Of a DNA stretch of 64,000 bases, positions 1 through 9,718 are shown in pieces. The notes under the pieces were generated by a model. That model was not told the origin of the DNA. It worked only from the letters and a program-made list of their open reading frames with translations, and did not search any database. The position numbers were made by a program, and so were the translations under genes. Origin of the DNA: an uncultured Pelagibacteraceae bacterium (GTDB lineage Bacteria; Pseudomonadota; Alphaproteobacteria; Pelagibacterales; Pelagibacteraceae); NCBI GenBank assembly GCA_902614835.1, contig CACMMU010000002.1, forward strand, positions 1 through 64,000, read 5' to 3'. Each line of letters begins with the position of its first letter. The first letter of the stretch is position 1.

Positions 1-1
1 C

Positions 2-154
2 ATACCTCTTTTCATTCCATTGTATGTTGCATGGTTTTTTTATATGTTCAGATTTTATGCAATGCCATATATCTTGGGCTATGATGTAATGGGAATGCTA
101 TCTTTTCCATTAGAAAGTGATATTGCAAAAGAAATTTATCGTTTATTTAATTAA
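2..154 (+). CDS. Partial small membrane protein (C-terminal part only)
   Basis: An open frame enters from the left edge and stops with TAA just 2 bases before the symporter start. The visible 50 residues contain a hydrophobic segment rich in Pro, Phe and Tyr (about residues 1-27), then a short soluble tail ending in RLFN. I do not recognise the family. Small membrane proteins directly upstream of SSS-family symporters are known (DUF485, DUF3311 and DUF4212 types), so it may be an accessory subunit of the transporter. This rests on position only, and the N-terminus lies outside the window. Confidence 0.55.
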   Translation: MPLFIPLYVAWFFYMFRFYAMPYILGYDVMGMLSFPLESDIAKEIYRLFN

Positions 155-156
155 AA

Positions 157-2082
157 ATGCAAACCAAAATTTACTTTTTAATATTTTTTTTATTACTTTT
201 TTGGACTTATTGTCTTTATTGGCCTTTTAAAAAACAAAAGAAAATTAATACCCCGGTTGAGTTTTTTATTTACGGTAGACAGATGCCAGGGTGGATATTT
301 ACCCTTGTCGCAACTACAACTATTTTCTCTGGTTGGTTTTTCATAGCTCATCCATCATTAATTTTTGTTAATGGACTTCCATACGCAATGACATCGCTAT
401 CGGTAATAATGATACCACTAGTTGGGGCATTTTTTATGAAAAGGCAATGGATGCTTTGTAAAAAATTTGGCTTTGTTACTCCAAGTGAAATGATTGCAGC
501 ATACTTTAGGAGTGAGATAATTAGAATTTTAGTTGTTATTGTTACCTTGCTTTTTGCAATACCTTTTCTATCACTTCAACTTGCATTCGCTGGAAAAATG
601 ATAAGTATAGTTTCTGATGGTATTATTGGATCTGGTTCCGCGTCATTATTAATGGGTTCTGTTGTTGTTATATATATTGGTTTAATGGGAATAAGATCGA
701 TTGTTTACATAGATACACTTCAATTTTTCCTTTTTTTATTTGGTATAATAGCTTTAGGATTTATTGTTTATGACCTTGTTGGTGGTTGGGGATTGCTGAA
801 TGAAAGCTTATCAAGAGTTTCAGCTATTAAAGAAAAAATGTTTAATTTAAACTTGAACTATTCTGCATATTTATCATCCCCGGGAACTATACAAACTTCT
901 GAAGTTTTAGATAAAGATATAATGTACAGTGGTAAATGGACTAGTTCTTTAATTTTCACTTTTACTTTTGCGCTAACAGGCATCTTGCTCTCTCCTAATT
1001 TCACAATGCTTACATTTGCAAGTAAGGAAATTGGACCCTTTGCACCACAACAAGCTTGGTTCTCATCACTGTTGATGGGTTTAGTGGTTATTTTTTTTTC
1101 ATTGGCAATAGGTTTAGGCTCAATATTTCTTGGTGCTAATAACATCATAAATAATGCAGGAAAAAATATTTCAAATGTTTTACCCGAAAGCATATTCCCT
1201 GAAAATATAGATACAATCATACCGCATTTAATTAACTTAATTGGAGAATATTCTCCAATTTTTTTCGCAATTTTAGTTGTTTGTGCTATTGCATCCTTCC
1301 AAGCTACTAGTAATTTTTATTTGAGCTCTAGCGCCATAGTAACTAGAGACATCATAAAGAAATACTTTTTACCAAATATGAAAGCAAGCGAGCAAATTTT
1401 TACATCAAGAATAATTGTAATGTTAATTTTTCTTGCATCATTATCATTATCACTCGGTTCTTCTGAAAAGATTTTAACTTTAGGAAGTTTTTCACTAAGC
1501 ATCGGTTGTCAAATGTTAGTTCCTTTAATTGCGTTATGTTATTTCCCCTGGTTTACTAAACAAGGAATTAGTTTTGGTTTAGTGGTAGGGATTTTTGTTG
1601 TATTTCTTACTGAAGAGCTCGGTCAATCAACTTTTGGGCATATTTTGCCATGGAATAAGTGGCCGTTTACAATTCATTCTTCCTTCTGGGGAGTGCTTTT
1701 GAATTTAGTAGCTGCATCAATTATCTCATTTATTACACAAGATTCTAAAGAGAATGCCAACAAACACAAATTTCATGACTTCATAGACGACTATAAGTCG
1801 GTGTCTTTTCTCAAAAGAAGCTTGAAACCTAGTGCATGGATTGTGACAGTTGTTTGGATGTTTTTTGCAGTTGGGCCAGGTTTAGTTTTAGGAAATGACT
1901 TCTTCGGAAGACCCAAAAGTGTTGAAAGTTGGTCTTTTGGAATGCCGTCTTTGTGGGTATGGCAAATTATTTTTTGGATTATTGGTGTTTTTATCGTATG
2001 GTTTCTTGCGTCAAAAATGGAAATGTCTACATCAACAAGTAAAAATATTATATCTCAAAGTGAAGATGCATCTGGATATTAA
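157..2082 (+). CDS. Sodium:solute symporter family (SSS/SLC5) protein
   Basis: This 641-residue protein is hydrophobic over nearly its full length, with about 13 predictable membrane segments starting at residues 5-22, as in SSS transporters. The stretch FFIYGRQMPGWIFT followed by TTTIFSGWFF (about residues 36-62) fits the TM1 region of SSS proteins, where an unwound helix helps bind Na+ and substrate. It would use the sodium gradient to import a small organic solute across the inner membrane. The substrate cannot be read from sequence. The C-terminus carries a soluble region and two more hydrophobic segments. It starts 2 bases after the preceding small membrane protein and ends 1 base before rpe, so the three are probably cotranscribed. 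Confidence 0.85.
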   Translation: MQTKIYFLIFFLLLFWTYCLYWPFKKQKKINTPVEFFIYGRQMPGWIFTLVATTTIFSGWFFIAHPSLIFVNGLPYAMTSLSVIMIPLVGAFFMKRQWMLCKKFGFVTPSEMIAAYFRSEIIRILVVIVTLLFAIPFLSLQLAFAGKMISIVSDGIIGSGSASLLMGSVVVIYIGLMGIRSIVYIDTLQFFLFLFGIIALGFIVYDLVGGWGLLNESLSRVSAIKEKMFNLNLNYSAYLSSPGTIQTSEVLDKDIMYSGKWTSSLIFTFTFALTGILLSPNFTMLTFASKEIGPFAPQQAWFSSLLMGLVVIFFSLAIGLGSIFLGANNIINNAGKNISNVLPESIFPENIDTIIPHLINLIGEYSPIFFAILVVCAIASFQATSNFYLSSSAIVTRDIIKKYFLPNMKASEQIFTSRIIVMLIFLASLSLSLGSSEKILTLGSFSLSIGCQMLVPLIALCYFPWFTKQGISFGLVVGIFVVFLTEELGQSTFGHILPWNKWPFTIHSSFWGVLLNLVAASIISFITQDSKENANKHKFHDFIDDYKSVSFLKRSLKPSAWIVTVVWMFFAVGPGLVLGNDFFGRPKSVESWSFGMPSLWVWQIIFWIIGVFIVWFLASKMEMSTSTSKNIISQSEDASGY

Positions 2083-2083
2083 A

Positions 2084-2746
2084 ATGAGTAATTCTATTAA
2101 AATATCACCTTCTATTTTATCCGCAGATTTTAGTAAGTTAGGCGAAGAAATAATAAATTTAGATAAAGCTGGCGCAGATTATATTCATGTTGATGTAATG
2201 GATGGGCATTTTGTTCCAAATATAACAATAGGACCTGAAGTAATAAAAAAACTTAGACCATTAACAAAAAAAACTTTTGACGTTCATTTGATGATATCAC
2301 CTGTAAATAATTATATTGAGCAATTTGCTTTGGCTGGGGCAGATATTATTACTTTTCATCCAGAAGCTACTGAAGATACCAATGAAACAATCAAATTAAT
2401 AAAAAATCATAAAAAGAAAGTTGGAATTTCTCTTAAACCTAAATCAAGTATTGATTTAATAACTAAGCATTTAGAAAATATTGATCTTGTTCTTATCATG
2501 AGTGTTGAGCCCGGTTTTGGAGGACAGAAATTTATGCCAGAAGTTATTGAAAAGGTTAAAGAAATTAAAAAGATAGTTTCAGAAAAAAAATTAAACATTG
2601 ATATCGAAATAGATGGCGGAATTAATTTTGAGAATTGTAAAGTGGTAAAAAATGCTGGGGCTAATGTTTTGGTATCGGGTTCGACAATTTTCAAAGAAAA
2701 TAGTGGAAATATTAAAAAAAATATTAGTTTACTTCGTTCTAATTAA
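2084..2746 (+). CDS. rpe: Ribulose-phosphate 3-epimerase
   Basis: This 220-residue TIM-barrel enzyme interconverts D-ribulose 5-phosphate and D-xylulose 5-phosphate in the pentose phosphate pathway. Family motifs are clear: SPSILSADF at the N-terminus, HVDVMDGHFVPN with metal ligands H35 and D37, DVHLMI with H68, VEPGFGGQKF, and the phosphate-binding IDGGIN. The frame is open further upstream inside the symporter gene, but homology begins at the ATG 1 base after the symporter stop, so that start is used. The heparinase-like gene and purH follow at 3-base and 0-base gaps, consistent with one transcript. Confidence 0.96.
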   Translation: MSNSIKISPSILSADFSKLGEEIINLDKAGADYIHVDVMDGHFVPNITIGPEVIKKLRPLTKKTFDVHLMISPVNNYIEQFALAGADIITFHPEATEDTNETIKLIKNHKKKVGISLKPKSSIDLITKHLENIDLVLIMSVEPGFGGQKFMPEVIEKVKEIKKIVSEKKLNIDIEIDGGINFENCKVVKNAGANVLVSGSTIFKENSGNIKKNISLLRSN

Positions 2747-2749
2747 TAG

Positions 2750-4399
2750 ATGTTTAATCTAAAAAGTGTCTATCTTTATTTATTTTCAATTAAAAGGTTG
2801 ATATTAAAATCTCTAAAAGAATTTTTTTTTTTAACTAGCTTTTATAATAGATCTCTGAACTCTCAGACTCCATCAAGGCTTTTTTTTCAACCCAATCCCT
2901 ATCTTCTGTCTCCAATGTTCAACCATGAAAGCTTTATATTTAAAATTTCAAGAGAAAGTATTTATAATTTTTGGAATAAGAATCTAACTCAAAGAGAAAA
3001 AAAAAGTATTCATAATTTTTTATGGCTAAACTTAATTGATAGAAAAAATGAAAAAGTAATTATCCAAAAAATAATAAAAGACTGGATAAGTAAATTTAAT
3101 AATTATAAAAAAGAAGTTTGGGATGAAAAAATAATTTCTAAAAGAATAATATCGTGGTTATCAAATTCTGACATTATTTTAAGTAAAACGGAAAAAGATT
3201 TTGAAAAAAAATTTTTAAACTGTTTAATTAGACAAATTAATTTTCTTAAAAAGAATTTGACAACAAATACACATGAAACAAATAGGATTTTATCAATCAG
3301 TGCTATAATATTATCTGGCTTAGTATTTAAAGAATATTACAGCAATTATACGAATGGAATAAGAGAACTTAAAAAGTTTATTGATAATTTTTTTGATGAA
3401 GATGGATTCCCCAAAAACAGAAACTTAGAAAATCTGATTATCTTTCTTCAATATTTTGTGTTGATAAAAGAGTGGTCCAAGAATGCGCAAGAAAATGTTC
3501 CAGAATATCTCGATGAAATCATAGAAAAAAATATAACTTGTTTAAATTCTTTTAATAACTCCAATAAAAAAATTCCATTATTTAACGGTTGCACTGAAAG
3601 AGATATGGATAATTTTATTAAATATTTACAGAAATTAAACTATAAAGTTGAAGATAAACTTTCTTTTGTAGGTAAAATTCAAATAATTAAAAATAAAAAA
3701 ATGACTTTATATTTTGACTCGGGTGGTCCCCCTGATTATAAATTATCGAAAGACTATCAGTCTGGTCCTTTATCTTTCGAATATTTTTCTGATAATAATA
3801 AAATTATCACTAATTGTGGATATGGAAGAAAAATCTCAAAAAAAATTCGGCTCATAAGTAAACTTACCTCGGCTCAATCCACCTTGTGTTTGAATGATGT
3901 TTCGGTAGTTAAGTTCAAAAGAAATAGTTTAATTAATAAAGCATATGGTTCAACAATAGATGAAAGTTTTAAGATAATCGATATTCAAAGAGAAGAAAAT
4001 AAAAAAGAGACAATTGTATCGGCAACACATAACGCTTATTTAAGAAAATTTGGTTACTTACATAAAAGAGAAATAAAATTTTTAAAGAAAGAAAATATAT
4101 TGCAAGGAAAAGATTTTTTATTGAAAAAAAATAGTAATCAGGATAAAACAAATTTTAGTATTAGATTTCACATATATCCTGGGATAGAAGCTTTCAAAAC
4201 TGTTGGTGGAAATGATATACTTCTTCAAATAAGCAAAAATAATTCATTGATTTTTTCAGTTAAGAGTCAAGATATTCAGATTGAAAAAAGTTTGTTTTTA
4301 GGAAGAAGTAGAATATTGAATAATAATTGTATAGTTATTTATGGAAGTACACTGAATCAAGATAAAACAATTGAATGGGAATTAAAAGAAACTGTTTAA
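2750..4399 (+). CDS. Heparinase II/III family protein
   Basis: This 549-residue protein has the layout of alphaproteobacterial heparinase II/III-like proteins: a Lys/Asn-rich helical N-terminal half, then a beta-rich C-terminal half from about residue 310 (YFDSGGPPDYK, SGPLSFEY, NCGYGRK and RFHIYPG are typical of the domain). Characterised relatives are polysaccharide lyases, but the substrate of this group is unknown and no N-terminal signal peptide is obvious. It sits between rpe and purH with no gap to purH (TAA then ATG). The same pairing with purH is common in alphaproteobacteria, where rsmB often precedes it; rsmB is not seen here. A role in envelope glycan turnover is inference. Confidence 0.8.
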   Translation: MFNLKSVYLYLFSIKRLILKSLKEFFFLTSFYNRSLNSQTPSRLFFQPNPYLLSPMFNHESFIFKISRESIYNFWNKNLTQREKKSIHNFLWLNLIDRKNEKVIIQKIIKDWISKFNNYKKEVWDEKIISKRIISWLSNSDIILSKTEKDFEKKFLNCLIRQINFLKKNLTTNTHETNRILSISAIILSGLVFKEYYSNYTNGIRELKKFIDNFFDEDGFPKNRNLENLIIFLQYFVLIKEWSKNAQENVPEYLDEIIEKNITCLNSFNNSNKKIPLFNGCTERDMDNFIKYLQKLNYKVEDKLSFVGKIQIIKNKKMTLYFDSGGPPDYKLSKDYQSGPLSFEYFSDNNKIITNCGYGRKISKKIRLISKLTSAQSTLCLNDVSVVKFKRNSLINKAYGSTIDESFKIIDIQREENKKETIVSATHNAYLRKFGYLHKREIKFLKKENILQGKDFLLKKNSNQDKTNFSIRFHIYPGIEAFKTVGGNDILLQISKNNSLIFSVKSQDIQIEKSLFLGRSRILNNNCIVIYGSTLNQDKTIEWELKETV

Positions 4400-5938
4400 A
4401 TGAAAAACAAAAAAATAAATAATGCACTAATATCAGTGTCAGATAAAAGCGGTTTAGAAAAACTTCTTAAGAATTTATCTAAGTACAAAATTAATATTAT
4501 AAGCTCGGGGGGTACCTTTAAAAAAATAAAAAAGCTTGGATATAAATGTCAGGAAATTTCAAAGTATACTAAATTTAACGAAATGTTAGATGGAAGAGTT
4601 AAAACTCTACATCCCAAAATACATGCGGGTATACTTAATGATAGATCAAACAAAAAACACAGGCGGGAGATGTTGAAGAAAAATTTTAAAAATATAGACC
4701 TGGTAATTGTAAATTTTTATCCATTTCTCCAAGTTACAAAAAATAAAAATCAAAGAAGAATAATTGAAAATATTGATATAGGTGGTCCTACTATGGTTCG
4801 AGCTGCTGCAAAGAATTTTAAAAATGTATCCATTATAACTAATACTGGTGATTACGATGAGCTTATTAGGGAACTCAGAAGACACAATGGGGACACCAGT
4901 TTAAAATTTCGAGAAAATTTAGCTAGAAAAGCTTTTGGCCAGACTTCATATTATGATTCTATTATATCTAATTGGTTTAATAAAAAGCTAAATATCAAGT
5001 TTCCTGAAATAAGAACTATATACGGAAAAAAAATTTCACAATTAAGATATGGCGAAAACCCACATCAACAAGGAAGTTTGTATTTGATAGATGAAAATCT
5101 GGGTCTCAAAAAAATTAAAGGGAAGGCATTAAGTTTTAATAATTATAATGATATATTTACTGGATTAGAAATCTTAGGATCTTTCAAGAAACCAGGAACC
5201 GTTATAATCAAACATGCAAACCCATCTGGGGCATCGATTAATGGATCACCTATTAGGACATTTGAAGAGTCATTTGATTGTGATCCCGTGAGCGCATTTG
5301 GTGGTGTAGTTGTTTGTAATTTTAAAATAACCAAAAAAATTGCAAGAAAAATGTCATCTATATTCTTTGAAGTTATTTTGTTCAAAGGTATTGAAAAAGA
5401 AGCTCTTAAAGTCTTTGAAACTAAAAAAAATTTAATATTAATTGATATATCAAAATTTAAAAACCAAATTGGTCAACAAATTAAATATTTTAATAACTCA
5501 TTTTTAGTACAGGATCGAAACTCAAAAGTAATAGATAACAAAAAAATTAAGTTTGTAACAAAGTTAAAGCCTAATAAAAAAGAATTAAAATATGCAGAAT
5601 TTGCACTAAATATTTGTAAATATGTAAAATCAAATTCTATTGTTATCACAAAAGGATTTTCAACAATCGGTATTGGGGCTGGTCAACCCAGTAGATTGGA
5701 TAGCTGTAAAATAGCCACTCAGAAAGCAAGTAAATTTCAGATTAAAAAACTTAAAAATTCTATAGCTGCGTCAGACGCCTTTTTTCCTTTTACTGATGGA
5801 GTAAAAAAACTTATAAAGTCTGGGGTAAAATTAATTATTCAACCGGGTGGTTCAATTAGAGATAAAGAGTCTATAGAAGTCGCTAATAAAGCAAAAATTA
5901 AAATGATTTTTACAAATATTCGACACTTTAATCACTAG
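4400..5938 (+). CDS. purH: Bifunctional AICAR formyltransferase/IMP cyclohydrolase
   Basis: PurH performs the last two steps of IMP synthesis. The N-terminal IMP cyclohydrolase (MGS-like) domain starts with [15 protein letters not shown] and contains [14 protein letters not shown]. The C-terminal AICAR formyltransferase domain shows [13 protein letters not shown], the catalytic Lys-His of [10 protein letters not shown], and [13 protein letters not shown]. It ends with the conserved [11 protein letters not shown] and [11 protein letters not shown] blocks. At 512 residues it is slightly shorter than typical. It starts directly after the heparinase stop, and its TAG overlaps the convergent rho stop within a single CTAG. 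Confidence 0.97.
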   Translation: MKNKKINNALISVSDKSGLEKLLKNLSKYKINIISSGGTFKKIKKLGYKCQEISKYTKFNEMLDGRVKTLHPKIHAGILNDRSNKKHRREMLKKNFKNIDLVIVNFYPFLQVTKNKNQRRIIENIDIGGPTMVRAAAKNFKNVSIITNTGDYDELIRELRRHNGDTSLKFRENLARKAFGQTSYYDSIISNWFNKKLNIKFPEIRTIYGKKISQLRYGENPHQQGSLYLIDENLGLKKIKGKALSFNNYNDIFTGLEILGSFKKPGTVIIKHANPSGASINGSPIRTFEESFDCDPVSAFGGVVVCNFKITKKIARKMSSIFFEVILFKGIEKEALKVFETKKNLILIDISKFKNQIGQQIKYFNNSFLVQDRNSKVIDNKKIKFVTKLKPNKKELKYAEFALNICKYVKSNSIVITKGFSTIGIGAGQPSRLDSCKIATQKASKFQIKKLKNSIAASDAFFPFTDGVKKLIKSGVKLIIQPGGSIRDKESIEVANKAKIKMIFTNIRHFNH

Positions 5939-7206
5939 CTTGGTTTGTTCATCGAAACAAAGAAATCAGCGTTATTTTTTGTATTTTTTAGTTTTGACAT
6001 TAAGAATTCTATACCGTCCATTGTTCCCATTGGACTGATTATTCTCCTTAGTACGTTTACTTTTGTTAAATCTTCTTTTTTAAATAAAAGTTCTTCTCTT
6101 CTTGTACCTGATCTTGTTATGTCGATTGCTGGATAAATTCTTTTATCAGCAATTTTTCTATCAAGTATTAACTCTGAATTCCCTGTTCCCTTAAACTCCT
6201 CGAAGATTACTTCGTCCATTCTACTACCTGTATCAACTAAAGCCGTGGATATAATTGTTAGAGAGCCACCTTGTTCAACGTTTCTTGCTGCTCCAAAAAA
6301 TCTTTTCGGACGCTGTAGTGCATTTGCATCCACACCTCCAGTTAAAACTTTACCAGAGCTTGGAACAACTGCGTTATATGCTCTTCCCAACCTAGTGATA
6401 GAGTCCAATAAAATAACAACATCTTTTTTATGTTCTACTAATCTTTTTGCTTTTTCTATTACCATTTCAGCTACTGCTACATGTCGCGCTGCTGGTTCAT
6501 CAAAGGTGGAACTGATTACCTCACCTTTAACGGTTCTTTGCATGTCAGTCACCTCTTCTGGCCTCTCATCTATTAGAAGAACCATCAAGTAACATTCGGG
6601 ATGATTAACTGCAAGAGAGTGGGCTATGTTTTGCAAGATAATAGTTTTTCCTGCTTTTGGAGGAGAGATAATAAGAGATCTTTGTCCTTTCCCTATAGGA
6701 CTAACCAAATCAATCAATCTAGCAGTTTGATCTGGTCTTTTTTCTTCAGTGTTTTTTTCAGTTTCCATTTTCAACTGATGATCGGGATAAAGCGGTGTTA
6801 AGTTATCAAAGGCAATTTTATTCCGTCCTTTTTCTGGATTCTCAAAATTTATTTGGTTTACTTTTAAAAGAGCGAAATATCTTTCTGCATCTTTAGGAGC
6901 TCTAATCTCTCCTTCAACTGAGTCACCTGTTCTTAAACCAAACCTTCTGATTTGACTCGGGCTCACATATATATCATCTGGGCCAGGCAGGTAATTTGAT
7001 TCGATCGCTCTTAAAAATCCAAAACCATCCTGTAAAACTTCTAGAACGCCCCCACCAGTGATTTGTTCATTTTTTTCTGCTAACTTTTTTAAGATAGAAA
7101 ATAATATCTCTTGTTTTCTGAGTGTGCTTGGATTTTCAATACCAAGCTTTTCTGCTTGTGAAATAAGCTCAGATGGCGATTGCTTTTTTAGTTCTTGTAA
7201 GTTCAT
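5935..7206 (-). CDS. rho: Transcription termination factor Rho
   Basis: Rho is a hexameric RNA-dependent ATPase/helicase that terminates transcription. The 423-residue sequence has the N-terminal SAP-like helices ([20 protein letters not shown]), the cold-shock-type RNA-binding domain ([20 protein letters not shown], then [20 protein letters not shown]), Walker A SPPKAGKT, Walker B VVILLDS, and the Q-loop/R-loop region with [18 protein letters not shown]. It is the last gene of the leftward hemE-hemH-hemJ-rho group, 81 bases downstream of hemJ, a conserved origin-flanking order in alphaproteobacteria. Few intrinsic terminators were seen in this window, so Rho may carry much of the load (inference). 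Confidence 0.98.
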   Translation of the reverse strand: MNLQELKKQSPSELISQAEKLGIENPSTLRKQEILFSILKKLAEKNEQITGGGVLEVLQDGFGFLRAIESNYLPGPDDIYVSPSQIRRFGLRTGDSVEGEIRAPKDAERYFALLKVNQINFENPEKGRNKIAFDNLTPLYPDHQLKMETEKNTEEKRPDQTARLIDLVSPIGKGQRSLIISPPKAGKTIILQNIAHSLAVNHPECYLMVLLIDERPEEVTDMQRTVKGEVISSTFDEPAARHVAVAEMVIEKAKRLVEHKKDVVILLDSITRLGRAYNAVVPSSGKVLTGGVDANALQRPKRFFGAARNVEQGGSLTIISTALVDTGSRMDEVIFEEFKGTGNSELILDRKIADKRIYPAIDITRSGTRREELLFKKEDLTKVNVLRRIISPMGTMDGIEFLMSKLKNTKNNADFFVSMNKPS

Positions 7207-7287
7207 AAGGATTAATTATTAAAAGGTAAGTAGCATTAATATAGTTAATTAAATTTAATATTCAAGTGTAAATAGACCTAAAAATCA

Positions 7288-7719
7288 TTAAATTGGCTTA
7301 AAAACAACTAAAAATATTATAATTATAAGTAGGACTGTTGGGACTTCATTAATGATTCTAAAAAATTTTGGAGTATGACCATTTTCATTATTGCTAAACT
7401 TCTTGAGACAATTAAATAGAAAGAAATGATAGAAAGTTAATGAGATAACCAAAATAATTTTGGCTAATAACCAACTGTCTTTTAGTGAGTGTATTCCAAT
7501 CGAGTGAATTAATAGAAAACCGAACAGCCATGATAAGATCATCGCTGGGTTCATTATGTATAGAAATAATCTTCTTTCCATTATCTTAAAAACTTCTTTA
7601 ACTTCATCTTTATTAGTTTCTGCATGATAGACAAAAATTCTCGGTAAATACAATAGGCCTGCCATCCACGATATTACAGCTATTAGATGAAGCGCTTTAA
7701 AAGTTAAATATGCATTCAT
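7288..7719 (-). CDS. hemJ: Protoporphyrinogen oxidase HemJ (UPF0093)
   Basis: A 143-residue membrane protein with four predictable helices. The N-terminal FKALHLIAVISWMAGLLYLPR carries the conserved heme-ligand histidine of HemJ, and FVYHAE follows. HemJ converts protoporphyrinogen IX to protoporphyrin IX in bacteria lacking HemG and HemY. The stop-start overlap with hemH (4 bases) and the hemE-hemH-hemJ order support the assignment: these are three late heme-synthesis steps in one operon. Confidence 0.93.
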   Translation of the reverse strand: MNAYLTFKALHLIAVISWMAGLLYLPRIFVYHAETNKDEVKEVFKIMERRLFLYIMNPAMILSWLFGFLLIHSIGIHSLKDSWLLAKIILVISLTFYHFFLFNCLKKFSNNENGHTPKFFRIINEVPTVLLIIIIFLVVFKPI

Positions 7720-8714
7720 TTTACCATGTATTTTTTTGCCAAATGCTCAAGTAAATCAATATGATCTTTGCCGTCGTTGAGACATGGCACAACATCAAAA
7801 TTTTTTCCACCGCTGCTTAAGAAACTTTCCCTGCCCTGAATAGATATTTCCTCTAAAGTTTCAACGCAATCAGATGAAAAACCCGGGCATATTACTAAAA
7901 TATTTTTCTTTCCTTCTTTGGGTAAACTTTCCAAAGTTTTATCGGTGTAGGGCTTTAGCCATTCCTGAGGTCCAAATCGAGACTGGAAGGTTGTTTGGAT
8001 AGGGATTTTAGTAAATTTCTCTGACAAAAGTCTTGATGTTTTTTGGCAGTAGCAGTGATAAGGGTCTCCTTTGTCAAAATATTTTTTTGGTATACCGTGG
8101 TAAGAGGCCACTATTAAATCTGGTTTCCAATTTATCTCTGAAATTTTCTTATTCAAACTTTTTTCTAAAGCGGTGATGTAAAGTGGCTCAGACTCATAAT
8201 GAGGTATAATTTGCAGACTAGGTTGCCACCTCATGTCAATCAAAGATCTAAAAACTTCATCGCAAACAGTAGCGGTCGTTGCGGCTGCATATTGTGGGTA
8301 CAAGGGAATAACGATTATTCTTTCACAACCATTGTTTTGAAGTTTTTTCATCTTACTTCTTATGCTTGGTGAACCATATCTCATGGCAAAATCTGTTATA
8401 ACTTTGTCGTTGTCTAATTTTTCGCTAAGTTTTTTTGTTTGCATCTCGGTATAATGTCTAAGTGGAGATACATTTTTATCTTTCATCCATATTTCTTTAT
8501 AAGCTTTGGCAGTTTTTGAAGGACGAAAGTTTAAAATAAAAACATTTAAAATAATCTTCCATAAAATTGGGTTCAATTCTATAACTCTTTTATCAGATAA
8601 AAATTCTTTTAAATATTTTCTTATATCCCACCAGCTTGTGGAGTCCGGTGTTCCTAAATTTACTAGTAACAAGCCTGTTCTTCCATAATTAATTTTAGGA
8701 TGATCTTCTTTCAT
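7716..8714 (-). CDS. hemH: Ferrochelatase
   Basis: This 332-residue enzyme inserts Fe2+ into protoporphyrin IX to make heme. Diagnostic motifs are LLVNLGTPD near the N-terminus, the metal-binding histidine region IVASYHGIPKKYFDKGDPYH, and the acidic SDCVETLEEI motif near the C-terminus. It overlaps hemE upstream and hemJ downstream by 4 bases each, indicating translational coupling. No membrane anchor is evident. Confidence 0.97.
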   Translation of the reverse strand: MKEDHPKINYGRTGLLLVNLGTPDSTSWWDIRKYLKEFLSDKRVIELNPILWKIILNVFILNFRPSKTAKAYKEIWMKDKNVSPLRHYTEMQTKKLSEKLDNDKVITDFAMRYGSPSIRSKMKKLQNNGCERIIVIPLYPQYAAATTATVCDEVFRSLIDMRWQPSLQIIPHYESEPLYITALEKSLNKKISEINWKPDLIVASYHGIPKKYFDKGDPYHCYCQKTSRLLSEKFTKIPIQTTFQSRFGPQEWLKPYTDKTLESLPKEGKKNILVICPGFSSDCVETLEEISIQGRESFLSSGGKNFDVVPCLNDGKDHIDLLEHLAKKYMVK

Positions 8715-9718
8715 TTGTTTCTTCTCACAAGTTCGGTTACATAAGTTATTGTCTCTGGCTTTGTCTCAGGAAGAACTCCATGACCCAGATTAAAAACATA
8801 AGGTGATCCTGAAAAAATTTCCAAATATTTTTTAACTTCTTTCTCGATAACCTCGTAATCTTTTAAAAGAATTTTTGGATCCAGGCCTCCTTGAACTGAA
8901 ACATTTTTTAAATTTTTTTTAATCCACATCGGATCTATATCATAATCTATATTAACACAGCTGGGTTTAACGGCTGAGCAGAAATCTAAATAATTTTTTC
9001 CTATACCTTTAGGAAAACATATTATGGGTATTTTTGACGATTTAAATTTATTTACTATTCTATAGGTTGGATCATAACAATATTTTTTTAAATAACTGTC
9101 TGGAAGCAAACCTGCCCAAGAATCAAAAATTTGGATAACAGTTGCACCAGATTTAATTTGATTTTCTATGTGTGAACAAATGGTTTCTTCTATTTTTTTT
9201 AATAATTTATCTCCAGAGTGCTGCTCGTTCATAATATTTTTTATATCAAAATCTTTTTTAGGTGATTTTTTATTCAACATGTAAACCAATATAGTCCATG
9301 GTGCCCCGACAAAACCGATTATATCTTTGCCTGTTGCTTCTTCTTTGACAGCTTGTATTGCGTTATATACGGGTTGCATGCTGGCTATAAATTCATTTTT
9401 TTTGGTTTTTATAACTTTATCTATATTTAGATTTCCTAGAACAGGTCCCTCACCTTTTATAAACTCTACGCTCTGCCCCAAACCATAAGGTATCATTAGT
9501 ATATCTGAGAAAATAATAGCTGCATCTAAATCAAATCTTTTAATTGGTTGTAAGGTAATTTCCTTAACAAGCTTAGTATCAAGACAGAGTTTAATAAAAT
9601 CTTGATTTTGCTTTCTTATTTCTCTGAATTCTGGCAAATATCTTCCAGCCTGTCTCATAAACCATATTGGTATATAAGATGAGTTTTTATTTATTATACA
9701 ATCAGATAGTTTATTCAT
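8711..9718 (-). CDS. hemE: Uroporphyrinogen decarboxylase
   Basis: HemE decarboxylates the four acetate side chains of uroporphyrinogen III to give coproporphyrinogen III. The 335-residue sequence contains the signature WFMRQAGRYLPEFR, the DLDAAIIFSDILMIP segment with the catalytic aspartate, and the C-terminal FNLGHGVLPETKPE. It is the first gene of the leftward heme operon and borders the AT-rich gap proposed as the origin. In alphaproteobacteria, including Caulobacter, hemE classically flanks oriC. Confidence 0.97.
   Translation of the reverse strand: MNKLSDCIINKNSSYIPIWFMRQAGRYLPEFREIRKQNQDFIKLCLDTKLVKEITLQPIKRFDLDAAIIFSDILMIPYGLGQSVEFIKGEGPVLGNLNIDKVIKTKKNEFIASMQPVYNAIQAVKEEATGKDIIGFVGAPWTILVYMLNKKSPKKDFDIKNIMNEQHSGDKLLKKIEETICSHIENQIKSGATVIQIFDSWAGLLPDSYLKKYCYDPTYRIVNKFKSSKIPIICFPKGIGKNYLDFCSAVKPSCVNIDYDIDPMWIKKNLKNVSVQGGLDPKILLKDYEVIEKEVKKYLEIFSGSPYVFNLGHGVLPETKPETITYVTELVRRNK

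Noticed and set aside
858-1220. Open frames of about 60-170 codons antisense or offset to long genes (for example inside the symporter, hslU, dnaK, maeB)
   Set aside because: They lie wholly within well-supported genes, have no recognisable domain, and reflect the low stop frequency opposite conserved coding sequence.
1895-2083. Upstream extension of rpe inside the symporter gene
   Set aside because: Homology to Rpe begins at 2084; the extension is the symporter sequence in another frame.
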